NCBI RefSeq assembly: GCF_016861785.1 | Contig: NZ_BOLS01000009.1 | Span: forward strand, 62,001-126,000 | DNA: 64,000 nucleotides | Direction of reading: 5' to 3' | From: Lacticaseibacillus mingshuiensis | GTDB lineage: Bacteria; Bacillota; Bacilli; Lactobacillales; Lactobacillaceae | Shown here: one piece after another, positions 48,443-56,619 of the stretch | How the letters are laid out: the number at the start of each line of letters is the position of its first letter | Position numbering within the stretch: the first letter of the stretch is position 1 | Position numbers and translations under genes: made by a program | Notes under the pieces: model-generated | The model's database searches: none | Seen by the model: only the letters and a program-made list of their open reading frames with translations | What the model was told of the DNA's origin: nothing

Positions 48443-48937
48443 TCACCCGGGTTCAATGTGACACCTGGCCCTCGTGAAAAATGGGCGCGGTGAAATAGAC
48501 GATCATCGTCACACCGGGTATGGTTGATCGCGCCAAAGGATCATTACGTGAACTTTTAAAAAAAAGTGAAACAAGTTTTCTAACTGAGCTGTAATCGAAA
48601 ATACGCGCAACATTTTGGCCTGGTTGGAAACATAATGAATGATGTGCTCTGAGGGGCCTTCTTTGGGAACTACCGAGTCACAAGATTACCGAATCAAGTA
48701 ATGCCACCCCGTCTGTTGTTATTTTTAGCAATGGCTAGAGGAAAACCTTGAATGAAGTCCTGCCGCTTGAAGAGACTCAAAAAGCGCCCGTCGCGCAGCA
48801 TCAAGCTGGCTCAAGACGCCGATAGCTAACTTCAATGGTTTCGCCGACCACAGAACTCAAGATAAGACAATTTCAAGTCGGTCGACCTCTCAGCCACCCT
48901 TCAGTTAGCGGCTGGTCAACAGTTTTCTGGCTTCTGA
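48443..48937. other. Non-coding region
   Basis: About 500 bases with no supportable gene, terminator or repeat on either strand. It may hold decayed sequence. Confidence 0.35.
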
Positions 48938-49624
48938 TCAGTCCGCTTCATACAACCCCACCTCAGTCGCCGTCTCCCCTTTCGTCAAAGTGATCAGCCG
49001 ATACCCGCGCGGCAAGACCCCATAGCAGTTATACCCTGACACATTGCCATAGACGAGATGGATGCCCAGATACGTGCCGTCGAAGTTGTTGTTGTGATCA
49101 TGACCACAAAAGACGTGATCGATATGCTGGTTATTCAGGAAGCGACTGAACAAGCCAGTATTCAAGGCCCCAGATGCGATGCGCGGGTGCATCTCCCACC
49201 ACGTGCCCGTCAAGATATGTTCGGCCGCGTGCTCGTACTCGACCAACGGAATGTGCAGGACCGCCATGTCGTGAGTCGGACCAAATGCGGCCTTATTTGC
49301 GCGGAACGTCTGCTCATACCAGTCAATGGTTTCCGGCGTGATCCAGTCATAGCCGCCCATGTCGTGCGGCGCATCGGCCCCACTGTCGAAGAAGTAGAGC
49401 ACATTCGTCACGGTCTCGCCCTCACCGACTTCGATCGTGAAGCTCTGCTTATTAGCTGGATCGATATAGCTCTGCGCCGGCTCGACGCGGTTCACTAAGC
49501 CCAGTTCAAGCGCACGCCTGATCGCAGCAAAACTCTTCTGGTCCTCCGCGTTGAATGGCGCCTCGCCGATATGAATGTCTGTCAGCTGCATGATTTTCAG
49601 CTGACCATTATGTAGTTGTAACAT
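48938..49624 (-). CDS. Metallophosphoesterase with internal deletion
   Basis: The 228-residue frame starts as a normal calcineurin-like phosphoesterase (LKIMQLTDIHIGE, first metal ligands Asp16 and His18) and ends with FCGHDHNNNFDG, the last metal motif. Between them the GD and GNH(D/E) motifs are missing. The break falls after SFAAIRRALE, which runs straight into LGLVNRVEP; about 60-70 residues expected there are absent without breaking the frame. The protein is therefore probably inactive. It has a good ribosome-binding site (GGAGGAG) and is cotranscribed with the DUF1861 gene. Confidence 0.75.
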   Translation of the reverse strand: MLQLHNGQLKIMQLTDIHIGEAPFNAEDQKSFAAIRRALELGLVNRVEPAQSYIDPANKQSFTIEVGEGETVTNVLYFFDSGADAPHDMGGYDWITPETIDWYEQTFRANKAAFGPTHDMAVLHIPLVEYEHAAEHILTGTWWEMHPRIASGALNTGLFSRFLNNQHIDHVFCGHDHNNNFDGTYLGIHLVYGNVSGYNCYGVLPRGYRLITLTKGETATEVGLYEAD

Positions 49625-49648
49625 GTGCTCCTCCTCTTGCGTGTTTTC

Positions 49649-50581
49649 TCACGCCAGCCCAGCCGCCCACGGCCACACCACCACAGTCCGTCCTTCGCAA
49701 CTATCACCCAACCCGCTATACAGATCGCAGCGGCCGTCCTCGCGCAACACCAGCCCGCTGGTGAAGGCGCAATCGGTCAGCTGCGGTTTTTTCGCCGGGG
49801 CCGCGGGGTAGTTTGCGCGCGTCGCCAACAGATGCAGGTCGCTCACGGTACGGGTCACTGGATCCAGCACAAACGCCATGTTCAGGTAGACCTGCGCCCC
49901 GTTTTCACCTGCATAGGCAACGTGCCCCAGCGCGCCGATCGAGCCATCCACCAGCAGGAATGCTTGGTTGACGCCGCCCCATTGCCCCGCATCGAACAGC
50001 CCCGTCAACGCCGGCGCGTTCTCGAACGTGGCCGCCTGCAGGTCCGCCAGCGTGTCAACCGTGGTGAAGCTGATCACCGCCTCGCTGCCATATTGCTTGG
50101 CCACCTGCGCCCCGCGCGGCCGGGAGAACACGCCGATGCGGCCATCCGCAAGCGCCACGAGCCGATTGTCCTTCATGTCATCCGGTCCGGAAGTGAAATA
50201 ATGCAGGTCAGCCAGGTCCGCGCCGCGGAAAAAGTCAGAGTAATAGGTCGCCAGCCGTCCTTGATCCATCCGAATGTGGGTGCCGCCCAAGACAAGGTCG
50301 CCGTCAATGCGGGTGACATACGGATCTTCCAGCGTGTAGATCATACTGTCCGGCACCAGGGTCCAGTCATCGGGACCGCTTGCCGCAAACAGGCGCACCC
50401 AAGACCGCATCCATTCGCCGCGCCGTTCCACTCGGCCAAAGATGTAGCGCTGGCCATGATTGATGAACGGTTGTGAACAGTTATACACATCAAAGCCATC
50501 GACGCCATGAAACTGTTGCAAAACGGCTTCGTCGGACACGCCGCGTGCGTCCAGTTGCTGTTTTTCCTCAAGTGAGTTCAT
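49649..50581 (-). CDS. DUF1861-family protein (beta-propeller glycosidase-like)
   Basis: A 310-residue protein with GVDGFDVYNCSQPF, IFGRVERRGEWMRSWVRLF, YTLEDPYVTRIDGDLVLGG and GVNQAFLLVDGSIGALGH. These are landmarks of DUF1861, a group related in fold to GH43/GH130 propellers; no reaction is established. The ATG at 50581 with GGAGGAG upstream is preferred over an in-frame start at 50617. A cre-like site lies just upstream, so it is carbon-regulated like the glycosidase genes. Confidence 0.8.
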   Translation of the reverse strand: MNSLEEKQQLDARGVSDEAVLQQFHGVDGFDVYNCSQPFINHGQRYIFGRVERRGEWMRSWVRLFAASGPDDWTLVPDSMIYTLEDPYVTRIDGDLVLGGTHIRMDQGRLATYYSDFFRGADLADLHYFTSGPDDMKDNRLVALADGRIGVFSRPRGAQVAKQYGSEAVISFTTVDTLADLQAATFENAPALTGLFDAGQWGGVNQAFLLVDGSIGALGHVAYAGENGAQVYLNMAFVLDPVTRTVSDLHLLATRANYPAAPAKKPQLTDCAFTSGLVLREDGRCDLYSGLGDSCEGRTVVVWPWAAGLA

Positions 50582-50596
50582 GTTACTCCTCCCGTC

Positions 50597-50610
50597 TAGA
50601 AAGCGCTTCA
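50597..50610. promoter_or_regulatory. cre-like site of the DUF1861 operon
   Basis: The AAAGCGCTT core lies 16 bases upstream of the start codon; about 11 of 14 cre positions match. Confidence 0.4.
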
Positions 50611-50752
50611 CCGCCAAGGGTACTGGGGCCGGCGCTGCGTGTCAACGATGCCGCGCCAGATTGGGGCGAATGACCTGCAAAATATGGCAATTGTTTATGT
50701 ATGAGGCGGGTCTCCTCGCCTCTTGCCATGCACCAATCCGTCATTAAGCGCG

Positions 50753-50962
50753 TCACACCTCTGCCAAATAGATCAGCAGAAAGGCCGCGATCGGCGCACC
50801 ATACGCAGCCTGATACTCGCGGATGTGAGGGTCGCGCTGCGCGGATTTTTCCAAGAACGCGGCGAAGTTGGCCGGGCCCAGCGGCGTTTCGGGCGCGTCG
50901 ATGCTTAGCCGTTGCTGGGTACCGGCCTCATCAACGAAGATCAACACGATACTGCCATGCAT
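50753..50962 (-). CDS. Small DUF2922-like protein
   Basis: Sixty-nine residues: IVLIFVDEAGTQQRLSIDAP, then LGPANFAAFLEKSAQRDP. The pattern (hydrophobic strand, short turn, strand, then a helix) is that of DUF2922, and it matches both halves of the 51028 protein. It is the last gene of the holin-lysin operon, 65 bases after the previous stop. GGAGGTGAC precedes ATG. Function unknown. Confidence 0.7.
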   Translation of the reverse strand: MHGSIVLIFVDEAGTQQRLSIDAPETPLGPANFAAFLEKSAQRDPHIREYQAAYGAPIAAFLLIYLAEV

Positions 50963-51027
50963 AAGTCACCTCCCTATTTTTCATAAATGAGCCTGACGAT
51001 TTTCCATAAATGGACCTGCCGGAATAA

Positions 51028-51585
51028 TCACAAGCGGGCTGGGTCAATCAACCGCACTGGGCCAACTTTGCCCACGTGGCCCTCACTGACGATTCGCTGG
51101 ACGCGCGCCATGACTGGATCGCCGAAGTTGTCCACGAGCCAGCGGATGCCAGAGTCGGTGTAGATCAGCATCGTCAAGATCTCCTTGTAATTCTCGGTGG
51201 TGGGCATTTCCTTCAGCCCGTAGACCGTGCGGATGCGCCGGCGCCCCTTGCGATCGACGAACACGAGCTGCAGGACTTCGCGCCGCTCCTCAGCGATCTG
51301 CTTCACGGTCGCCTGGTCCACGACGCCATCCGTGCCGGCCAGCGCGAGGTAGGTCGCGACCGGCCGCCCGTATCGCGAGAGGTAGTAGCCCGCGATGTGG
51401 CTGATCGCGGTCTCGTCGATAAAGACCTGTTGAAAATTGGCCTGGTTCAGCGGCTGCTTCGGTGGGTCGAGCCGTAGCCGGTGCGGTTGCCCTTTCGCAT
51501 CCACAAAATCCAAAAGCCAGAGTGATTTCATTTGCGTTTCCGTTTTCACTTGTTCTGTTTCTCTCATTGGTGTTGCCTCTGTCAT
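51028..51585 (-). CDS. Tandem DUF2922-like protein
   Basis: A 185-residue protein with a charged N-terminal tail and two copies of the same domain: LLDFVDAKGQPHRLRLDPPK with PLNQANFQQVFIDE, and LQLVFVDRKGRRRIRTVYGL with TTENYKEILTMLIY. The second copy is divergent. DUF2922 proteins occur with DUF1659, holins and cell-wall hydrolases in many Firmicutes, but no function is known. ATG 51585 is chosen; TTG 51612 is possible. It follows the GH25 gene by 57 bases. Confidence 0.7.
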   Translation of the reverse strand: MTEATPMRETEQVKTETQMKSLWLLDFVDAKGQPHRLRLDPPKQPLNQANFQQVFIDETAISHIAGYYLSRYGRPVATYLALAGTDGVVDQATVKQIAEERREVLQLVFVDRKGRRRIRTVYGLKEMPTTENYKEILTMLIYTDSGIRWLVDNFGDPVMARVQRIVSEGHVGKVGPVRLIDPARL

Positions 51586-51642
51586 TTGACTCACTTCTTT
51601 CGTGCTCGACAAAGTTGATTGACGCGTATCTACCCGCGCTAC

Positions 51643-52680
51643 TTACGAGAAACTGCCCCAATACGAGGTGCGTTTGGTGCCGCTTGCGGTGCCGGTGGCC
51701 ATGTAGCCAAACTTGCCCCCACTGCGCGGCTGGCGGATCCAGACGTAGCCGCCACTGTAGGTGAAGGCGTTATAACTCACTTTCTGGCCGGCTTGCAGGG
51801 TGGCGATCGCCTTGGCACTGGTACTTGGGCCTTCGCGCAGGATGATCGCACGATTGAGCGTGAATGTGCCTTTCTCTGAGTGCCAATTTGAGGCAGTCGT
51901 TGCTGGCTTCACCGCAGTGGCCGGTTTCGCGGCTGTGCTTGGCGGGGCGGGCTTTGCTGCGGTGGCCGGTTTCGCCGTTGCGACGGTTGGGCTGGTTGGC
52001 GCAGGTTTCGCGGGCACTGTTTTCCCTGGTGTTGAACCCGCCTTGCCTGTCGCCCACTTTTGCCAGTCGGCTTTGGTGCCGTAGAAGACGTTGAAGTCGA
52101 GGCGGCCGCGCCAGCCTGGGAGGTAGCCGGTGGAGGTGTACTGGAAGATGGTCATGGCGGGCCAATTCTTGAGCTTGCCGTTAAGGGGGCGCGGGATGTA
52201 GCCGCGGACGTCGCCGAAGTTGTACTGGGCGAGCCACAGGGGGTAGCCGGCCGCGACGAGCTTGGTCCAGTTGCGGTGATTTTCCTCGTTGAGGTAGGTG
52301 TACACGAAGCCGGTGATGCCGGTGGCGGCGCGGATGCGATCGAGGAACCGTTTGCCGTTGTCGGGGCCGGTCTGGTTGAGCAGCGGCGCGTCTTCGATGT
52401 CCACGACGAGAATCGCCTGGCCGATGTAGGGGCGCGCGGCGCTGAGAAAATAGTCGGCTTGGGCAATGGGGTCGCCGTTTTTCAGGTAATGGTAAAGCCC
52501 AAGCAACTTGCCGGCTGCTTGGGCCTGCTGGGCGTGTTTGGTGAATGCGGGATTGCGATACCCGGTGCCTTCAGTGGCTTTGACGATGACAAAATCGCCG
52601 GTGGTGCGGGTCAGATCGATATACGTGTGCAGCTGCGTGTCGTATTGATGCGACGACACGTCGATGCCATTGAGTGTCAT
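51643..52680 (-). CDS. GH25 lysozyme-type cell-wall hydrolase with SH3 domain
   Basis: A 345-residue muramidase. The GH25 barrel (residues 1-205) shows GIDVSSHQ (first catalytic Asp), FVIVKATEGTGY, LVVDIEDAP (catalytic Asp/Glu pair) and IFQYTSTG. A repetitive A/K/P/T linker (about residues 215-265) leads to a C-terminal SH3-type wall-binding domain (RAIILREGPSTSAKAIATLQ). There is no signal peptide, so release depends on the holin encoded six bases upstream, as in phage lysis cassettes. No phage structural genes are nearby. Confidence 0.94.
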   Translation of the reverse strand: MTLNGIDVSSHQYDTQLHTYIDLTRTTGDFVIVKATEGTGYRNPAFTKHAQQAQAAGKLLGLYHYLKNGDPIAQADYFLSAARPYIGQAILVVDIEDAPLLNQTGPDNGKRFLDRIRAATGITGFVYTYLNEENHRNWTKLVAAGYPLWLAQYNFGDVRGYIPRPLNGKLKNWPAMTIFQYTSTGYLPGWRGRLDFNVFYGTKADWQKWATGKAGSTPGKTVPAKPAPTSPTVATAKPATAAKPAPPSTAAKPATAVKPATTASNWHSEKGTFTLNRAIILREGPSTSAKAIATLQAGQKVSYNAFTYSGGYVWIRQPRSGGKFGYMATGTASGTKRTSYWGSFS

Positions 52681-52686
52681 GGTGCC

Positions 52687-53331
52687 TCATCCTTTCTGGG
52701 CGGCGTCGTGGTCTTCTTCTGATTCACGGTCGCGTTCTGAGTCGTGATCATCCGGTGCGTTTGTGGTGGCGTGGTCAGCCGCAACTTCTGCGGATTCTGT
52801 TTCAGTGTCGGTGTCGGTGTACGTCTCGGCGTCAGTCTCGGCGTCAGTGTCGGCGTCGGTGTCGGTGTCTGCTTCGGCGTCTGCCTCGATGTCGGCTTCT
52901 ACATCGGCTTCCGCTTTCGGCGGTCGTTTCGGCGCACTTGGCTGGGCGGCCGGTTTTTTCGTCGTGTCATCCGCGTCCCCCAGCCCACTGCGGAAGATCG
53001 CCAAGTATTTCATCAGACCCACCGCACGAAAACCGATCTCGGAAACATTTTCCAAGATGCTGCCGATCTCGTAAAAGATCAACATTGCGGTCCACCAGAG
53101 GCCAAGATTCAGCGGCATGGTGACGCCAACGATCGGCGCGACGTGGTCGATGGCGCTGGCGGCGATCAGGGTCGCAAAGGTGCCGAACTTGATCATGAGG
53201 CCTTGCAGGTTCACGGCGGAGCGCCAGTTGTGCTGCTTGAGGGCTTTCGCGTAGCCGGTCACGAGGTCGAGGCCGACGACGGTGAACCACCAGCCGACGA
53301 TTGGCAGGCCGCCTGAGAATATCTTATCCAT
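52687..53331 (-). CDS. phi29-type holin (TcdE/UviB-like) with long acidic tail
   Basis: A 214-residue protein. The first 125 residues are a typical toxin-secretion/phage-lysis holin with three hydrophobic helices (LPIVGWWFTVVGLDLVTGYA, LWWTAMLIFYEIGSILENVS). The last 85-90 residues are a tail of E/A/D/T repeats (EADAEADTDTDADT) ending DHDSERDRESEEDHD. Holins normally end in a short charged tail; one this long is unusual. ATG at 53331 has AAAGGAGG upstream. It is the first gene of the lysis operon. Confidence 0.88.
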   Translation of the reverse strand: MDKIFSGGLPIVGWWFTVVGLDLVTGYAKALKQHNWRSAVNLQGLMIKFGTFATLIAASAIDHVAPIVGVTMPLNLGLWWTAMLIFYEIGSILENVSEIGFRAVGLMKYLAIFRSGLGDADDTTKKPAAQPSAPKRPPKAEADVEADIEADAEADTDTDADTDAETDAETYTDTDTETESAEVAADHATTNAPDDHDSERDRESEEDHDAAQKG

Positions 53332-53383
53332 GGTTGTCACCTCCTTTCTATGTACGTGGGCTGAAAGGAGGCGAGTCGTTTTA

Positions 53384-53413
53384 TTGGACAAAATATGAAG
53401 TCGTGTCTATATT
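53384..53413 (+). promoter_or_regulatory. Promoter of the ComK-like gene
   Basis: TTGGAC (53384-53389) and TATATT (53408-53413) are 18 bases apart, 53 bases upstream of the chosen start. The divergent holin operon must start in the same gap. Confidence 0.5.
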
Positions 53414-53465
53414 ATTGCCATAAAATATCTTGATCATGACAATTTTACCTGAAAGGGTGATATCG

Positions 53466-54311
53466 ATGCGGTTGACTATTTCCGAACTGGTCGATACAGC
53501 GGCGACCATTATCCCCACCCCAACCTTGGACGTGACGACGCCTGCTTATGTGATGAATCTTCCGAAATTGATTGGGACCGAGCTATCAACGTTGCCCGAT
53601 ATCGTCATGTTTTTGCCAGTGGATATGCGTCCGATTCGCACCTTGATTCTTGATTCTCGCGGCGGTCTGATGACTTCGATTTTCACAACAGCAACGCTTG
53701 CGGGCCATCTAAAAGAGCTTGAGCGGCCGTGGCAACAAAAGATCTGCGAGTTTTTTCGTACTGAGTTGAACAAATTTCACGAAGATGGCGCGCTATCCGA
53801 AAATATTCCGGAAGATATTTTTGTCGGGCTGCAATATTTTGTGCCGATCAGTAGCGGCATGAAACGGAGCTCTGCGTGGACCAATCTCAATTATGTTGAT
53901 CAGGTCGAGATCGGCCCGACCAACGTGGACCTCACCATTCGTTCCAGCAATGGCCAATTCAAGTTGCGCTTATTTCCGGACAAACGCGTGCCACGCGACC
54001 TCAAGCTGCGCTATGAGCTTGCCCACCAGGTCGCGGTGCTGACTGCGGAGGTGGTCAAGGCGTCGATTGGGCTCTATGCGCGAGGCATGGCCAGCGAGCT
54101 TTCACCCTCCAAGGCGGCCTACGCCGTTTCACCCATGATCCCGGCCAGCTCCGCGAACTCGCTCTTGCCGCATGTGAACCGCGAACAGCTTGCCACAAAA
54201 CTCCGACCGATCTTGACGCAAGAGCTGCATGATCTGTCGCGTGTCGAGTTTGTCCTGGACGATCTATTAGAGACCCTGTCTGAAGCGCTCGATGAAAACA
54301 AAATCAATTAA
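53466..54311 (+). CDS. Possible ComK-like protein
   Basis: A 281-residue soluble protein. PDIVMFLPVDMRPI, then VPISSGMKRSSAWTNLNYVD and a C-terminal FRLFPDKRVPRDLKLRYELA-like segment recall the layout of ComK, the Bacillus competence regulator (about 190 residues), but similarity is faint and this protein is longer. ATG at 53466 has AAAGGG eight bases upstream; the frame is open to TTG 53430. It is divergent from the holin operon and lies upstream of a ComX-like sigma gene, a context that supports a regulatory role. Confidence 0.5.
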   Translation: MRLTISELVDTAATIIPTPTLDVTTPAYVMNLPKLIGTELSTLPDIVMFLPVDMRPIRTLILDSRGGLMTSIFTTATLAGHLKELERPWQQKICEFFRTELNKFHEDGALSENIPEDIFVGLQYFVPISSGMKRSSAWTNLNYVDQVEIGPTNVDLTIRSSNGQFKLRLFPDKRVPRDLKLRYELAHQVAVLTAEVVKASIGLYARGMASELSPSKAAYAVSPMIPASSANSLLPHVNREQLATKLRPILTQELHDLSRVEFVLDDLLETLSEALDENKIN

Positions 54312-54514
54312 ACTTTTTTCATCCGCAGAGTCTGTCGACAGCCAGTACTGGTCTGATATCTTATAGACAATGTGGCCTGTATGAAATCCGCAATGTATCG
54401 CGGTTTAGTTGCCACTCTGCGGACGTGCAAAGTTTGAGAACCCGCGTTATCCTAACCTCATCTTGATGCATCAGGAAATTTCTGACGCGGCAGTGCACGG
54501 CTGCGTCCATCAGG

Positions 54515-55079
54515 ATGATGGCGATGGAGAAAATTGACCCGGCAAAAAGTGAGAAAGGCTTTGAGCTGGCAATGGCAAACAAGCGAACAGTGCGGCGGGC
54601 AGTCAATCGTTTTGGTCGTCGAGTCACGGATCCAGACTTTGAGGACTTTATGCAGGAAGGAATCTTGCTCTATGTGGCGTTTTACTCCATCTATAAATGG
54701 TGAAGCAACACCAGAAAGGAATCTAGAAACGTTCAACAATTTAGCGGTGCGGTATCTCTATCGCGCTTTTGTGGATGGCGCTCGCAATACAAAATTGCGG
54801 CTCGAGCGTGAGACTATGAAGTACGAAGAACGTGTCGATGTGGTCGATTCAAGGGACGAGGTGGAGCGGCGCGTCATGTTGGATGTGCTTTACCGCAGCT
54901 TAACACCACGTGAGAAGCCTGTATTTGAGCTCGTCTATCTCCAAGATCTATCAATCGAGGAAGCTGCGAACAGGCTCGGTAAAACGCGGCGTTATGTCTG
55001 GCAGGTGCGCAAGGAAATTCATGAACATCATCAGGTTCCAGACTTCATTGATCGCAAACGCGGACCAATGGTGAGTTGA
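54515..55079 (+). pseudogene. ComX/SigH-like sigma factor split by an apparent frameshift
   Basis: The first frame (54515-54703) encodes a sigma region 2 start: NKRTVRRAVNRFGRRV, then DPDFEDFMQEGILLYVAFYS, ending IYKW at TGA 54701-54703. The continuation is in the +1 frame: TPERNLETFNNLAVRYLYRA, then a region 4 helix-turn-helix with LTPREKPVFELVYLQDL and SIEEAANRLGKTRRYVWQVR, to 55079. Together they make about 187 residues, the size of ComX-type factors. Either one base was lost near 54690-54705, or a +1 shift occurs at UGG UGA A. No slippery run or upstream Shine-Dalgarno stimulator is seen. Confidence 0.7.
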
Positions 55080-55133
55080 GTGATGAATTACGGTTAAAGG
55101 TCGTCGACCACCTTAATCTGGTGGCGTTATGTA

Positions 55134-55152
55134 CGGGGGCGGTGCGCCCCCG
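55134..55152. terminator. GC-rich hairpin between convergent sigma and DUF2922 genes
   Basis: CGGGGGCG and CGCCCCCG form a perfect 8-bp stem with a GTG loop. There is no T run, so termination is uncertain, but the position between convergent genes fits. Confidence 0.5.
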
Positions 55153-55161
55153 CATTACATA

Positions 55162-55416
55162 CTAGTTATTCTCGTCTGGATCTTCCGGCACAAGGATCGT
55201 TGTTGCTGTTACAACGCGTCGTGCAGTGATGCGCGTCTCGTAAAAGTTCACAAGATTGCTCTGCACCACGCGGGAATGGATGATGTGATCCATCGCAGCG
55301 AGAATGCGCTCACGAGAGATGTTGGCATCAAAGTTACGGATAACCAGCGTATGCCGCTTGCCGTCATGATCTCCGAAGACCAGCTGGATAACCTCTTGCT
55401 CACGTTCTTCTGTCAT
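55162..55416 (-). CDS. DUF2922 protein
   Basis: Eighty-four residues: VIQLVFGDHDGKRHTLVIRN, followed by the helix SRERILAAMDHII and a C-terminal ITARRVVTATTILV strand pair. This is the common stand-alone DUF2922 form. AAAGGAGG lies eight bases before ATG 55416. It follows the DUF1659 gene by 53 bases and both read away from the 55742 motif. Function unknown. Confidence 0.82.
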   Translation of the reverse strand: MTEEREQEVIQLVFGDHDGKRHTLVIRNFDANISRERILAAMDHIIHSRVVQSNLVNFYETRITARRVVTATTILVPEDPDENN

Positions 55417-55469
55417 AGTAGTCACCTCCTTTCGTCAAAAGAGGATGCGCGGTCATTAACTTCTACCGC

Positions 55470-55700
55470 TTAGTTGTCTGGAACCATCATGCTACCGCGG
55501 TTCACTTCGAACGTCTGCGCGACTTTCAAAGCGACGCGATCACCCGCGTGGAATGAGGAAATCGCATCTGCGAATTCAAACAATTCGGCGTTCTGAGCGA
55601 ACGGATCGATTGCGGCAAACCGGCGTGTGGCCTTATACTCTGGGTCACGAACGTTGGTTAAGTTGATCTGCAGGGTCATCCCGAGAATATCTCGTGTCAT
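55470..55700 (-). CDS. DUF1659 protein
   Basis: Seventy-six residues starting MTRDILGMTLQINLTNVRDP, with the ADAISSFHAGDRVALKVAQT segment. DUF1659 and DUF2922 genes occur as neighbours across Firmicutes, often with sigma factors, YvrJ-like peptides and holins; no function is established. ATG at 55700 is preferred to GTG 55709, because AAGGAGG is eight bases upstream. Its promoter region contains the 16-bp motif at 55742-55757. Confidence 0.82.
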   Translation of the reverse strand: MTRDILGMTLQINLTNVRDPEYKATRRFAAIDPFAQNAELFEFADAISSFHAGDRVALKVAQTFEVNRGSMMVPDN

Positions 55701-55741
55701 TTTGCTCACCTCCTTTTTTGGGTGTTAGGGTTCTTTCCCCC

Positions 55742-55757
55742 TACATATAGTTAAGCG
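55742..55757 (-). promoter_or_regulatory. 16-bp promoter-like motif in front of DUF1659
   Basis: On the minus strand it reads CGCTTAACTATATGTA, 42 bases upstream of the start codon. An identical copy points the other way at 56139-56154. It may be the promoter read by the local sigma factor. Confidence 0.55.
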
Positions 55758-56138
55758 AGTGGGCGGCGGAATTTGTGATTGTAGTTTTGAAAATGCCCGT
55801 TCCACACAATTATGGAGCGGACAAAAAGAAGAGGCACCGGTGGGCGAAGGTGATTCTCAATACGCACGTACGCGCGCGCGTCAAAATAAATGAGGCGTTG
55901 GGCTTTGTAAGCAGCAAATGTGGCAGTATGAATCGTTGACCTCACTGTTTTGCTAAGCACTTAGGGCATTCGATTGACACCTACCGCTGCGGGAAGGTCA
56001 TCGAACTGAAGACAATACGTTTGAAAGAGTGAGCGGTCTAGCCCATTCGCTTCTGACGCAAGATTCCTGTTATATCGGCATTCCTGGCCAATTTAAAAAA
56101 TTCTTCCGAGATCTCGATCACATTTTCCGCTCGACACG

Positions 56139-56154
56139 CGCTTAACTATATGTA
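56139..56154 (+). promoter_or_regulatory. Second copy of the 16-bp promoter-like motif
   Basis: CGCTTAACTATATGTA on the plus strand, a perfect inverted copy of 55742-55757 with 381 bases between. It points toward a region without a recognisable gene until the 38-codon frame at 57063. Confidence 0.5.
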
Positions 56155-56347
56155 AGGGTCAGGAAGGTGGACTCTTAACGACCCCCTGGGTGAGCATGTG
56201 GCGATCGGATATTGTCACATGCGGTCCAACCCTATCCGAAGGGGGCTGACGAGAAACAACCACACCTACAGAATGCTTGTCTAGCTAGCAGGCGTTCAGC
56301 ACACGCACCATGGGGGCCCGGGTCCCCACAATAGTCTTTCATCGCAA

Positions 56348-56489
56348 TGTCGTGCAGCCCACCTTCGTTTGCAGGAGCTGAATGCGGCCCATCTTGAGAA
56401 CGACACCTTCTTCTTCGGAAGCGGGAAGGTCACCGAAATTCTAAGCCTATATGTCACCCAACTTGCACCAGCGTCCGATATGGCGGCGA
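56348..56489 (+). repeat. Direct repeat, copy A
   Basis: About 140 bases repeated at 56620-56764. The central part GGAAGCGGGAAGGTCACCGA is identical; the ends have scattered changes and small indels. A short related piece (GCGGGAAGGTCATCGAA) occurs near 55990. Confidence 0.75.
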
Positions 56490-56619
56490 TTCAAAGATCA
56501 ATCCGAGATGAAAGGCGATTGGCTTGCCTCGGCGAGCCAGAAATGTTGTCCTGTCCCCGGCGGCAACGCCATGTCACGTTCTTTGACAGCTGAATAAGTT
56601 CTACCAGCATCCACACAAG

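Noticed and set aside
50753-53331. A prophage remnant
   Set aside because: Only holin and lysin resemble phage genes; there is no integrase, terminase, capsid, tail gene or attachment site nearby.
55742-56154. A 413-bp MITE with 16-bp terminal inverted repeats
   Set aside because: No target-site duplication is visible and one repeat lies at promoter distance from DUF1659, so paired promoters explain it better; kept as an alternative.
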